Assembly (NCBI RefSeq): GCF_001513955.1
Contig: NZ_KQ948151.1
Span: forward strand, 1-39,391
DNA: 39,391 bases
Origin: Streptomyces pseudovenezuelae
GTDB lineage: Bacteria > Actinomycetota > Actinomycetes > Streptomycetales > Streptomycetaceae
Direction: 5' to 3'
Within the stretch, counting starts at the first letter, position 1. The number at the start of each line of letters is the position of its first letter. The position numbers and the translations under genes were made by a program. The notes under the pieces are model-generated. The model made no database searches. It saw only the letters and a list, made by a program, of their open reading frames with translations, and was not told the DNA's origin. This document shows, one piece after another, positions 32,187 through 39,391 of the stretch.

Positions 32187-33290
32187 ATGAAGTACCTCGA
32201 CGAGTACCGTGATCCCGTCCTCGCCCGGCGGCTGCTGGACGAGCTGCGGCAGACGGCCACCCGGCCCTGGCGGATCATGGAAGTGTGCGGCGGTCAGACC
32301 CATACCCTGGTCCGCCAGGGCATCGACGAACTGCTGCCCGCCGGGATGCGCATGATCCACGGCCCCGGCTGCCCGGTCTGCGTGACCCCGCTGGAGACCC
32401 TGGACCGGGCCATGGCCGTCGCCGCCCGGCCGGGGGTGATCCTGACCAGCTTCGGCGACATGCTGCGCGTGCCCGGTACGGACACCGACCTGCTGTCCCT
32501 GCGGGCCCGGGGGGCGGACGTACGGGTGGTGTACGCCCCGATGGACGCCGTACGTCTGGCGGCCGCGCACCCGGACCGCGAAGTGGTCTTCCTGGCGGTC
32601 GGCTTCGAGACGACGGCCCCGGCCAACGCCATGGCCGTCCTGCACGCGGCCCGCCTCAGGCTGACGAACTTCTCGATGATCGTCAGCCATGTCCTGGTAC
32701 CGCCCGCGATGACCGCACTGCTCGACGACCCGGACTGCGAGGTGCAGGCGTTCCTGGCGGCGGGGCACGTGTGCGCGGTGATGGGCTGGACCGAGTACGA
32801 GCCGATCGCCGCCCGCCACCGGGTGCCGATCGTGGTCACCGGCTTCGAGCCGCTGGACCTGCTGGAGGGCATCCTGATGGCCGTACGGCAGCTGGAGTCC
32901 GGCCGGTACGAGGTCGAGAACCAGTACGTACGGGCCGTGCGCCGCACGGGCAACACCGATGCGCAGGACGCGGTCCGCAGGGTGTTCCGGGTCACCGACC
33001 GGGCCTGGCGCGGCATCGGGGCGCTGCCCGACAGCGGACTGGAACTCGCCGAGGGCTACCGGGAGTTCGACGCGGCCCGCCGCTTCGACGTGGGCGGGCT
33101 GTGTCCCGTCGAGGACCCTGAGTGCATCGCGGGCGCCATCCTCACCGGAGCCCGGCTGCCCACCGACTGCGCCGCGTACGGCACCCGCTGCACCCCCCGC
33201 CATCCCCTCGGCGCGCCCATGGTGTCGTCCGAGGGCACCTGCGCCGCCTTCCACGCGGCCGGACGCACACCCGCGAGGAGCACGCCATGA
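32187..33290 (+). CDS. hypD: Hydrogenase maturation protein HypD
   Basis: 367 residues from the ATG at 32187. HypD is the iron-sulfur scaffold on which the Fe(CN)2CO unit is built with HypC and HypE. Conserved motifs are all present: MEVCGGQTHTLVRQGID, IHGPGCPVCVTPLETLD, FLAVGFETTAPANAMAVLHA, FLAAGHVCAVMGWTEYEPIA, and the C-terminal cluster cysteines in GLCPVEDPECIAGAI and LPTDCAAYGTRCTPRHPLGA. It is full length. It follows the CBS-BON gene by 16 bases and overlaps hypE by four. Confidence 0.97.
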   Translation: MKYLDEYRDPVLARRLLDELRQTATRPWRIMEVCGGQTHTLVRQGIDELLPAGMRMIHGPGCPVCVTPLETLDRAMAVAARPGVILTSFGDMLRVPGTDTDLLSLRARGADVRVVYAPMDAVRLAAAHPDREVVFLAVGFETTAPANAMAVLHAARLRLTNFSMIVSHVLVPPAMTALLDDPDCEVQAFLAAGHVCAVMGWTEYEPIAARHRVPIVVTGFEPLDLLEGILMAVRQLESGRYEVENQYVRAVRRTGNTDAQDAVRRVFRVTDRAWRGIGALPDSGLELAEGYREFDAARRFDVGGLCPVEDPECIAGAILTGARLPTDCAAYGTRCTPRHPLGAPMVSSEGTCAAFHAAGRTPARSTP

Positions 33291-34321
33291 GCATCCAATG
33301 CCCCACCCCCCACGAGGAGGACGCAGTCGTCCTGCTGGGCCATGGCGCCGGCGGCCGCCTCACCGCCGAGCTGCTCGACCACCTCGTCCTGCCTGCCTTC
33401 GGAGGCTCGGCGGGTCCGCTGGAGGACGCGGCGCTGCTGCCCGGGTACCGGGAACTGGTGGTCAGCACCGACAGTTTCGTCGTCAGTCCGATCTTCTTCC
33501 CCGGCGGGGACATCGGTTCCCTCGCCGTGCACGGCACGGTCAACGACCTCGCCATGCGCGGCGCCTGGCCCCACGCGCTCTCCGTCTCCCTGATCGTCGA
33601 GGAGGGCCTGCCGCTGGCCGACCTCCGCTGCGTCCTGACCTCTTTGGGCAAGGCCGCGCAGGACGTCGGTGTGCCCGTCATCACCGGTGACACCAAGGTC
33701 GTGGGGCGTGGCGCCGCCGACAGGCTCTTCATCAACACCACCGGGATCGGGCAGCGGCACGGCCGCCTGCATCCGTCCGCCGCGCTGGCCCGGCCCGGCG
33801 ACGCAGTGCTGCTGTCGGGGCCGATCGGCCTGCACGGCACGACCGTGCTGAGTACCCGAGAGGGACTCGGCTTCGAGGGCGACATCGCCTCGGACAGCCG
33901 GCCGCTGCACAAGCTGGTGCGGGCCCTGGCCCCGCTCGGCGAGTCCGTCCACGTGCTGCGGGACCCGACGCGGGGCGGACTGGCAGCCGCGCTCAACGAG
34001 ATCGCCCGGGACTCGTCCGTCGCCGTCGAGATCGAGGAGGGCGTCGTCCCGGTGCCGAAGGCCGTGGCCTCCGCCTGCGACCTGCTCGGCCTGGATCCGC
34101 TGGTCGTCGCCAACGAGGGCTGCATGGTCGCCTTCGTCGCCCCGTCCGCCGCCGAGGAGGCCCTGGCGCACCTGCGGTCACTGCCCGAGGGGGCGCAGGC
34201 CGTGCGCATCGGTGAGGTGGTGGAACACAACCCGCGAGGACGGGTGACCCTGCGGACCCTGGTGGGCGCTCGGCGCATCGTGGACATGCCGCTGGGAGAA
34301 CAGCTGCCCCGCATCTGCTGA
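33287..34321 (+). CDS. hypE: Hydrogenase maturation protein HypE
   Basis: 344 residues from the ATG at 33287, overlapping the hypD stop (ATGA). HypE dehydrates the C-terminal thiocarboxamide to thiocyanate, the cyanide donor. The N-terminal AVVLLGHGAGGRLTAELLDH, VVSTDSFVVSPIFFPGGDIG and VITGDTKVVGRGAADRLFIN belong to the AIR-synthase-like fold; RDPTRGGLAAALNEIARDS and ANEGCMVAFV follow. The protein ends PRIC, so the essential C-terminal cysteine is present. No hypA or hypB follows; nickel insertion must rely on genes elsewhere. Confidence 0.97.
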   Translation: MSIQCPTPHEEDAVVLLGHGAGGRLTAELLDHLVLPAFGGSAGPLEDAALLPGYRELVVSTDSFVVSPIFFPGGDIGSLAVHGTVNDLAMRGAWPHALSVSLIVEEGLPLADLRCVLTSLGKAAQDVGVPVITGDTKVVGRGAADRLFINTTGIGQRHGRLHPSAALARPGDAVLLSGPIGLHGTTVLSTREGLGFEGDIASDSRPLHKLVRALAPLGESVHVLRDPTRGGLAAALNEIARDSSVAVEIEEGVVPVPKAVASACDLLGLDPLVVANEGCMVAFVAPSAAEEALAHLRSLPEGAQAVRIGEVVEHNPRGRVTLRTLVGARRIVDMPLGEQLPRIC

Positions 34322-34349
34322 CCCGCATCTCCTGACCCGCACCTGCTGA
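34308..34349 (+). repeat. Three tandem 14-base copies at the end of hypE
   Basis: cccgcatctgctga, cccgcatctcctga and cccgcacctgctga lie head to tail. The first copy encodes the last residues and stop of HypE; the other two repeat it downstream, so each ends in TGA. The origin is probably slippage. Confidence 0.85.
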
Positions 34350-34401
34350 GTTCGCCGATCTGCGCGGGGCAAGGCGGGCCGCAGGGCTGGGCGGGTTCGG
34401 G

Positions 34402-34992
34402 TCAGCCGGTCTTCCGGCCCCACTGCGGGGCGATCAGGGCCCACTCCACGTCCCACTGCTCCTGCCGCCGCCGGTCCAGGCGTGCGCACGCGAGGCAGCC
34501 GAGGAGGACCACGGCCGTGCCCGCGCCCAGGGCCGCCGCGGTGCCCAGCACCGCGCCTTGCAACTGCGCCTCACCGGCCGTCGCGGGCTCGGGCACGAGA
34601 CGGCCCTTGGCGTCCAGCCACACACGAGTGGTGCTGCCGGCCCTGCTCGCGGAGTCGACGCGGGCGACGCCCGTGCGGTTCGTGCCGTCCGGCGCTGTCC
34701 ACCGCACGTGGGCCCATGCCCGGTCGGCGTCCGTGCCCTCGACCCCGACGGTCGTCCGTGCGTCCGTCGTGACCACCGCCGACACGGCGTGCCGCTCGCC
34801 GCGCACTCCGTCGAGAGTGCCTTCCACCGCTCGGGCGGTCAGCACGCCCGTGACGATCGCGACCGTCATCGCGAGGATCCCGGTCGCCAGCCGCAGCCAG
34901 GCCTCGACGAAGTAGCTGCGGCGTCTGAGCGGGTTGCGGCGCAACCGCCACCCGCACGTCCGGCCCTGCCGTCGGCTCATGGTCAGGTGCAT
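34402..34992 (-). CDS. Rv1733c-like membrane protein
   Basis: 196 residues from the ATG at 34990-34992, two bases after the stop of the upstream nitroreductase; an ATG at 34980 is a possible alternative. The N-terminal LRRNPLRRRSYFVEAWLRLA is diagnostic of the family. Membrane helices are at about 33-55 (ATGILAMTVAIVTGVLTARA) and about 145-165 (LGTAAALGAGTAVVLLGCLA). The central part has VRWTAPDGTNRTGVARVDSA and TTRVWLDAKGRLVPEPATAG, the C-terminus LDRRRQEQWDVEWALIAPQW. It is a paralogue of 10290-10853 and is likewise paired with an Acg-like nitroreductase. Converges with hypE. Confidence 0.85.
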   Translation of the reverse strand: MHLTMSRRQGRTCGWRLRRNPLRRRSYFVEAWLRLATGILAMTVAIVTGVLTARAVEGTLDGVRGERHAVSAVVTTDARTTVGVEGTDADRAWAHVRWTAPDGTNRTGVARVDSASRAGSTTRVWLDAKGRLVPEPATAGEAQLQGAVLGTAAALGAGTAVVLLGCLACARLDRRRQEQWDVEWALIAPQWGRKTG

Positions 34993-34994
34993 CG

Positions 34995-35990
34995 TCACCA
35001 CCGGGCCCGGGCGTCGTCGCGGGTGAGCACCTGCACGGGCGGACGCCGCTGTGTGCGCCATGTCCGCGGCTGCGGCACACGGCCGAGGCGCAGGACCACC
35101 TGCGGGTACCGTCCGGCGGTGAACTCCGCCCGCAGCCGGGCGCGCAGTGCGGGCAGCTCAAGGGGCTGTGTGTGGAAGGCGGCCATCACCTCGTGCGCCG
35201 CCGCGTACAGCAGCACGCGTTGCAGCGCCTGCCCCGACCGCAGCCAGTCCTGCCGGTGGTCGTGCGCAGTGGACAGCACGACGACGGTGCCGGTCCCCCT
35301 GCCCCGGTTGCGGGCGGACAGGAGACGGCTCCGGGCCAGCGACAGGTAGTCGCGGCCGGGCAGGAGCGTGGCGTCCGGGTGCTCCCGGCACGCCTCGACG
35401 GGGACCCCGTACGGGCCGACCCGGCGCTCCAGTTCGGTGACGTGCCCGAAGTCGGCACGGTGTGCGTACTCCGCGGTGCGCACCAGCTCCGCGACCAGCG
35501 CCAGCTGGTCCGGGTCGTCGACGATCTGCAGGGTGGCGCCCTCGGCCCGGGCCTGCTCGTGCAGCTCGGCGAGTAGCGTGTCCGCGACCGACTCGGCGCC
35601 GAACCGTCCCCGGTGCGTGTGCCGGTGCGGCATCGCCCGGGCCAACAGTTCCTCCTCGGGGGCACTGGGCAGGTGGGCCGCGAAGCCGACGTGGGCCAGG
35701 TGGCTGGAGTCCCCGGGGGCCGGCAGTAGGTCGACGACGGGCCGGAAGCCGAGCTGCCGTATGGCGACGCGCACGTTGAACAGTGCCGCCCCGCAGGCGA
35801 TGACGGCCTCTCTTCCCAGCGGGTCCGTCAGCGGCATCCGCCGTCCGCCGTCCAGATGCACCTCGAAGCCCTGGTTGTGGCCCTCCTCGGCGAAGAACCA
35901 GGGCTGGCTGTTGTGCGGCGAGGGTGCGAGGGACGCGGCGCGGGCCAGGTGGAGTGCGACACGACCGGGCTTGTCGTAGGTGACCGACAT
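34995..35990 (-). CDS. Acg-like nitroreductase-family protein
   Basis: 331 residues from the ATG at 35988-35990. Signature elements are LAPSPHNSQPWFFAEEGHNQ, RRMPLTDPLGREAVIACGAA, HRHTHRGRFGAESV and the C-terminal DWLRSGQALQRVLLYAAAHE with VMAAFHTQPLELPALRARLR. It is a paralogue of 8993-9991. Family members bind FMN; the substrate is unknown. It is followed two bases later by the Rv1733c-like gene, which is likely translated by coupling. The box at 36055-36068 is 64 bases upstream. Confidence 0.9.
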   Translation of the reverse strand: MSVTYDKPGRVALHLARAASLAPSPHNSQPWFFAEEGHNQGFEVHLDGGRRMPLTDPLGREAVIACGAALFNVRVAIRQLGFRPVVDLLPAPGDSSHLAHVGFAAHLPSAPEEELLARAMPHRHTHRGRFGAESVADTLLAELHEQARAEGATLQIVDDPDQLALVAELVRTAEYAHRADFGHVTELERRVGPYGVPVEACREHPDATLLPGRDYLSLARSRLLSARNRGRGTGTVVVLSTAHDHRQDWLRSGQALQRVLLYAAAHEVMAAFHTQPLELPALRARLRAEFTAGRYPQVVLRLGRVPQPRTWRTQRRPPVQVLTRDDARARW

Positions 35991-36054
35991 GATGCATCCC
36001 GCCTTTCGCGAAACGTTCACCTTCAGCATCCGCTCCCACCGGCCCGGCGCACAT

Positions 36055-36090
36055 GGGCCGTCCGTCCCGTCCGACCGGCCTCAGCGGCCC
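36055..36090. promoter_or_regulatory. Paired OsdR/DevR-like boxes upstream of the second nitroreductase
   Basis: GGGCCGTCCGTCCC (36055-36068) lies 64 bases before the start at 35990, and GGCCTCAGCGGCCC (36077-36090) is 22 bases further. Centre spacing of 22 bases is like that of the pair upstream of doxX. Confidence 0.45.
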
Positions 36091-36157
36091 TGCTTCGGTC
36101 CCCCTTCCGACGGCCGCGTTCGTGACGGGAGACGATCGGCGTCGCCCCCGGCTTCCG

Positions 36158-36478
36158 GACTGGAGAACTGGCGGAACAGCCGCTCCATGCCGGCCCCGTC
36201 CCGGCCGACGTCCGGGTACGTCTCGCTGTAGGTGCCCTCCAGCCAGGAGTCGGCCAGTACGGAGGGGCCGCCGTGCCCCGGCCCTCAGATGCACAGCGCG
36301 TCCAGGCCGCGGCATTTGATGACCCGGTTGAGGTGGGTGTACACGAGGTTCAGACCAGGCGAGTGCCCCAGTGACCGAGCAGCCGCGGCTTTATGTGCTC
36401 CGGCTTGAGGGGCTCGCGCAGCAGCGGGTTGGGCATCAGGTAGATCTGTCCGGCCGCGAGGTAGTTGGCGGCACGCCA
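36158..36478 (-). pseudogene. Phosphoketolase (XFP) N-terminal remnant
   Basis: WRAANYLAAGQIYLMPNPLL, REPLKPEHIKPRLLGHWGT, then after a shift near 36368 SPGLNLVYTHLNRVIKCRGL, DALCI, a TGA at 36285-36287 where a cysteine or tryptophan codon is usual, GPGHGGPSVLADSWLEGTYS and GAGMERLFRQFSSP. These are consecutive conserved segments from about residue 15 to 105 of D-xylulose 5-phosphate/fructose 6-phosphate phosphoketolase. The remaining 700 residues are absent. The upstream edge is fused to transposase sequence. Confidence 0.85.
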
Positions 36479-36645
36479 CGGCCACTTCAGACGGCGACCG
36501 CGGAACGGGACCCGAACGGGCCCGCCGGCGCCTTGATACGCCTTGTCCGCCCAGAACTTCAGACCCGCCTCGGTGAGCGCGTCGATGATTCCGTGGAGTC
36601 GGGCAGCAGTGAGGTCGTGGGTCGATCCGGGCAGGGGGGGTGTCT
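36479..36645 (-). mobile_element. IS5-type transposase remnant fused to the phosphoketolase remnant
   Basis: The minus strand reads PGSTHDLTAARLHGIIDALT, EAGLKFWADKAYQGAGGPVR and VPFRGRRLK, the catalytic-core segment of DDE transposases of the IS5 superfamily used by actinobacteria. It is preceded by a TAG and passes directly into phosphoketolase sequence, so the insertion is truncated at both sides. Confidence 0.75.
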
Positions 36646-36975
36646 AATCAACGGCTCTGTCACGTATTCGGTGGCAGCGAAGGGTGACGCCATCGGCGCG
36701 GTTCGGGGTGGGCGTTCTGCGCGGAGATGCGCGCGAGGGCACGGTCGTACGCCGTGCCGGGCGGGGTGGTCACCCAGGGGCGGTCGGTGAGATCCCGGAG
36801 CGGGCGGGGCGACGGTGACCAGTCGGCCGGGGTGACCGCGCGGTACTCGTCGTCGGCGATCGGCGCGGACGCCAGGTCGCGTCACTGCTCGTGCGGATTG
36901 GGATCGGCGCCGTCGTACCAGACGATCAGGCGGAGGCTCGCCGTGAACTCGCCGAGCTGACCGGCCGTTCGACCG
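36646..36975 (-). other. Unassigned decayed coding sequence
   Basis: The minus strand reads QLGEFTASLRLIVWYDGADP then NPHEQ, an in-frame TGA, then IADDEYRAVTPADWSPSPRP and PWVTTPPGTAYDRALARISA. The composition looks protein-like but no family was recognised. It is flanked by IS remnants on both sides. Confidence 0.3.
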
Positions 36976-36979
36976 GGCC

Positions 36980-37195
36980 GGTGACGACCTGACGGTCAAG
37001 CCGGTCGGCCACCCCAAGGACGCCTCTGGCTTCGTCGTGCTGCCCCGCCGCTGGGTCGTCGAGGTCGCTCGCGTGGATGATGCACGCACGCCGCCCTGCC
37101 CGGGACTACGAATGGCTCATCCAGTACTGAGACCCTGATCGTCTGGGCCGTCATCACTCTCATGACCAGGCGTCTCGCACGGAAGGGGCCACCCC
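36980..37195 (+). mobile_element. C-terminal remnant of a second IS5-family transposase
   Basis: The plus strand reads LTVKPVGHPKDASGFVVLPR then RWVVE, and in shifted frames ARDYEWLIQY and ETLIVWAVITLMTRRLARKG. This matches the end of IS5/IS112-type transposases (FVVLPRRWVVERTF, RDYERLP, SEAMIxWAMxxLMxRRLA). At least two frameshifts are present; no N-terminal part or terminal repeats were found. Confidence 0.75.
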
Positions 37196-37294
37196 CAGCA
37201 GGCCAGGAAACCCGCATCGGCCACGAGCGCCTGGCAGGCATGGTCACCGTTCCCCGGTCAAGCGGATCCCCGCAGCCCGTGCTCCATCTGCTCT

Positions 37295-38092
37295 CTAGGC
37301 GGTGGCGGCAGCCACGAAGAACGGAATGGCGATGAGGAAGCGGTCGGCCTCGGCGCGTCGGTGCTGTTCGGCGAGCCACTCATCGGCCTGGTCACGGCCG
37401 ACGGCACCGCTCATGCAGGCCGACTCGGCGAGCCCGGTGAGCAGCGACAGCATCGCGGGATCGGTGAACACGCTGGTGTGCACCTCGACGGTGACGTCGT
37501 TGAAACCGCCGTCCAGGAGCAGATTGCGGTACTGGCGGGCGGCACGGGGAGTGCCCAGGAGGTCGGCTCGGGCGTGCACGATCGTGCGGGTGAGCGCCGC
37601 ATCATCAGAGTCGACCATGATGGCGTCCCAGTCCTGCCCGACCAGGACGATCCTGCCGCCCGGGCAGAGGACGCGCCGCGCTTCCGCCACCGCGCGCCAC
37701 GGCTCCTGAAGTGCGTGGAAGACCTTGTCGGCACGGTAGCCGCGCACACTCCCGTCGGCGAACGGCAGATCCTCCGCCCCCGCTTCCCGGAACTCGGCCC
37801 CCGGCCACCGTTTCCGGGCCTCGGCCAGCATCCACGGATCGGGATCCACGCCCACCGCGTGGACGTCACGCTCGGCCAGCTCGGCGACGGCCCGCCCGGC
37901 ACCGCAGCCGACGTCCACGACGGACGAGCCCGGGACAAGAGACAGCAGTTCGTAGGAGCGGGTCCGCAGCAGGATGGCGCTCGGCATCTGGTCCATCGCG
38001 TCGAGAAGGGCCAGCATGGCCTCGGTGCCGCGGTGCTTTTCCACGAAAGGAGTCGTCACCGCCATGGCCTTCTGCCTTTCCTTGTCAGTCAT
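37295..38092 (-). CDS. SAM-dependent methyltransferase (class I)
   Basis: 265 residues from the ATG at 38090-38092. The SAM-binding motif I is SVVDVGCGAGRAVAELAERD (about 72-91), motif II VHAVGVDPDPWMLAEARKRW, then AGAEDLPFADGSVRGYRADK and the post-motif GGRIVLVGQDWDAIMVDSDD. The C-terminal part AESACMSGAVGRDQADEWLA is like ubiquinone/menaquinone-type UbiE-family relatives of actinomycetes that methylate small molecules. The acceptor is unknown. The frame is open upstream into a hydrolase remnant, so a longer read-through protein from about 38269 is formally possible. Confidence 0.85.
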   Translation of the reverse strand: MTDKERQKAMAVTTPFVEKHRGTEAMLALLDAMDQMPSAILLRTRSYELLSLVPGSSVVDVGCGAGRAVAELAERDVHAVGVDPDPWMLAEARKRWPGAEFREAGAEDLPFADGSVRGYRADKVFHALQEPWRAVAEARRVLCPGGRIVLVGQDWDAIMVDSDDAALTRTIVHARADLLGTPRAARQYRNLLLDGGFNDVTVEVHTSVFTDPAMLSLLTGLAESACMSGAVGRDQADEWLAEQHRRAEADRFLIAIPFFVAAATA

Positions 38093-38340
38093 GGTTCGGT
38101 CAACCCTTCGAGTTCTGGGTGGCTGGCGGGGGCAGCAGTTCAGGAAGCCCACGATGTGGTCGGCGACCGTCTTGGGCTGTTCGAGGTGCGGGAAGTGCCC
38201 TGTGCCGGGTATGACGATGCGTTCGAAGCCGTTGGTGAACAGGTCGTCCATGCCGTCGCTCACCTCCACGGAAAAGCAGTTGTCGTCGGCCCCGTGGAGG
38301 TAGAGCGTCGGGACGGTGATGGCGCCAGGCGTGCACGCAG
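38093..38340 (-). pseudogene. C-terminal alpha/beta-hydrolase remnant in frame with the methyltransferase
   Basis: The frame reads GAITVPTLYLHGADDNCFSV, then FERIVIPGTGHFPHLEQPKT and VADHIVGFL. These hold the catalytic aspartate (GADD) and histidine (GTGHF) regions of alpha/beta-hydrolases such as epoxide hydrolases. The nucleophile-bearing N-terminal two-thirds are missing. The normal end of the hydrolase is followed without a stop by about 20 residues that run into the methyltransferase start. Confidence 0.75.
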
Positions 38341-38366
38341 TCTGTCCGGGGAGCCCAAGACGGTTG

Positions 38367-38413
38367 TGTACTGAACGGTCGGAAACCTAGGCGTTTCTGT
38401 ACTGAGTTGTCAA
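38367..38413 (-). promoter_or_regulatory. Candidate promoter with direct repeats and a small palindrome
   Basis: On the minus strand TTGACA (38408-38413) and TAGGTT (38384-38389) are 18 bases apart. TGTACTGA occurs twice (38367-38374 and 38398-38405, 31 bases apart, plus-strand reading) and GAAACCTAGGCGTTTC (38382-38397) lies between them. A TetR regulator is encoded at the window end. That this is its operator is a guess. Confidence 0.35.
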
Positions 38414-39210
38414 GCACGTCGGACGGTGGTGCCGGCGACCACGGCGGGCGCGTTCACGGGCCGGGGTCGGCCTTGACCGTGTCCTGCGCCGAGACCCCTC
38501 GCGAAAGGCAGGGAAGCCCGTTGCCGTCGGTTCGGACGGGCCATGTGGTCCTGCGCCTCATGCAGCCCGTCGTCTTGGTCTCGACGTCGGACGCGGGTGT
38601 GATGTCCAGCAGCAGGTCGGGGGTGAACCTCACAGACCTGTGGCCGGCGCGGCTCGAACTGGAACCCCTGGGTGGTGATGAGCGGCCGGGTGCGCGGTGG
38701 TGGCCGTGGGTCGGGGTGATCCTGCGCGTCAGCGGGGTGGTCGTCCGTGCCTGGTTGTGGTCCCGGGTGCGGGGGCGTTCGCCACGTGGGGAGCGGGACG
38801 TCGGGCTGACGCTCGCGCAGGATGGCGACGATCGGGCCGGTCGCCGACTCGTCGACGCCCAGGGGGAGTCCTTACTGCTGCCCGCATCCGCGGGGACGGC
38901 ACCCGGCTCTACGAGGGCACCGAGGCGGAGCACTGGCGCGCATTCCTGCACACGCGGTCCGAGTGGGCGGAGCGGCGGCCGAAGTGCCACTGTCTGCTTG
39001 CGGCGAGGTGTTCGGCGACTGGCTGCGCAGTTCAGGCCCGGCGGCAGCGCGTATACGGTGGAGCAACTCGACTGGGTGCGGGCGCAGCTCTTCGGCCGGC
39101 CGCCCGGGCGACCGCCCGGCGGCGCGTAAGCCTGCGGGCCGTACCTCCGTGGCGATCGGAGTGGGTCGGCCGCGTCGGATGCCGGTGCAATGAGGTCGGT
39201 CGTGGCCTTG
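38414..39210 (+). other. 797-base region with frameshifted, unassigned coding traces
   Basis: Plus-strand pieces in three frames appear to follow one another: GDGTRLYEGTEAEHWRAFLH then TRSEWAERRPKCHC (near 38900-38990), CGEVFGDWL (near 39000), and FRPGGSAYTVEQLDWVRAQL then FGR ending with a TAA at 39127-39129. They look like one protein broken by shifts, but no family was recognised. The upstream part (38520-38800) is open in a frame with LWPARLELEPLGGDERPG of unknown nature. Confidence 0.3.
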
Positions 39211-39391
39211 TCAGTGGTGGCGGGGGCGAGGGAGCAGGGCGAAGGCGCTCTCCGCGATCGAGGTCAGGCGGTCGGAGCTATGGCCGTAGGCGCCTACGAC
39301 ATCGGTCCCGCGGATGATGGTCAGCAGGAGGTAGGCGAGGTCGTCGGGGTCCGCGTCGGGGTCGATGTCGCCGTTGCGCTGGGCCGCTCGC
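39211..39391 (-). CDS. TetR-family regulator, C-terminal end (partial)
   Basis: 60 codons are visible; the start and DNA-binding domain lie beyond the window. The segment AAQRNGDIDPDADPDDLAYL, LLTIIRGTDVVGAYGHSSDR and LTSIAESAFALLPRPRH is the usual last helices of TetR/AcrR regulators (GDIDPDADPxxLAxxLLxxxxG). It is on the same strand as, and upstream of, the hydrolase-methyltransferase remnant. Confidence 0.8.
   Translation of the reverse strand, partial: RAAQRNGDIDPDADPDDLAYLLLTIIRGTDVVGAYGHSSDRLTSIAESAFALLPRPRHH

Overview
The window is high-GC DNA with strong third-position GC bias, mostly GGAGG-type ribosome binding sites and gene families typical of Streptomyces or a close actinomycete. 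Nearly every recognisable gene belongs to a class found in the hypoxia/dormancy regulons of actinobacteria: the DevR/DosR regulon of mycobacteria and the OsdR regulon of Streptomyces. These include universal stress proteins (USP), Acg-like nitroreductases, Rv1733c-like membrane proteins, pyridoxamine-oxidase-like flavin proteins, a DUF1876 protein, CBS-BON proteins, a zinc alcohol dehydrogenase, phosphofructokinase, class I aldolase and a group 3b-like [NiFe] hydrogenase with its maturation genes. A DevR/OsdR-type LuxR response regulator lies at 11494-12195. No sensor kinase is present.

Layout. 1-10000, mostly minus strand: 5'-intact but window-truncated Pat-type acetyltransferase/acyl-CoA ligase, USP, DoxX-like membrane protein, remnant of a P-type ATPase, USP, flavin-binding protein, HTH-flavin fusion plus alcohol dehydrogenase, and nitroreductase. 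10150-12500: Rv1733c-like protein, response regulator and a possible micro-ORF. 12680-13915: decayed V/A-type ATPase subunits B and D. 14131-17751, plus strand: CBS-BON protein, phosphofructokinase, class I aldolase and a small membrane protein. 17761-23625: DUF1876 protein, broken USP, GerMN lipoprotein, intact USP, GH65 remnant, and a USP/narH fusion remnant. 23760-34321, plus strand: hydrogenase locus in the order protease-hypF-hypC, then beta-cNMP protein-gamma-delta-alpha-CBS/BON-hypD-hypE, with many 4-base ATGA/GTGA overlaps. 34402-35990, minus: a second nitroreductase plus Rv1733c-like pair. 36158-38340: phosphoketolase and two IS remnants, a methyltransferase and a hydrolase remnant. 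39211 to the end: C-terminus of a TetR regulator.

The most interesting pattern is a recurrent near-palindrome of the form GGGnCCnnnGGnCCC or GGGCCGnnCGGCCC. It lies mostly 60-90 bases upstream of the start codons of the intact genes and looks like the operator of the local response regulator. It links the USPs, flavoproteins, dehydrogenase, aldolase, CBS protein and both hydrogenase transcripts into one predicted low-oxygen regulon. The second pattern is decay. At least eight remnants in the same functional theme (V-ATPase, P-type ATPase, NarH, phosphoketolase, GH65, two USPs, a response-regulator tail) show that the island has been shrinking while the hydrogenase arm has stayed intact. All function assignments rest on reading motifs by eye; no database search was run.
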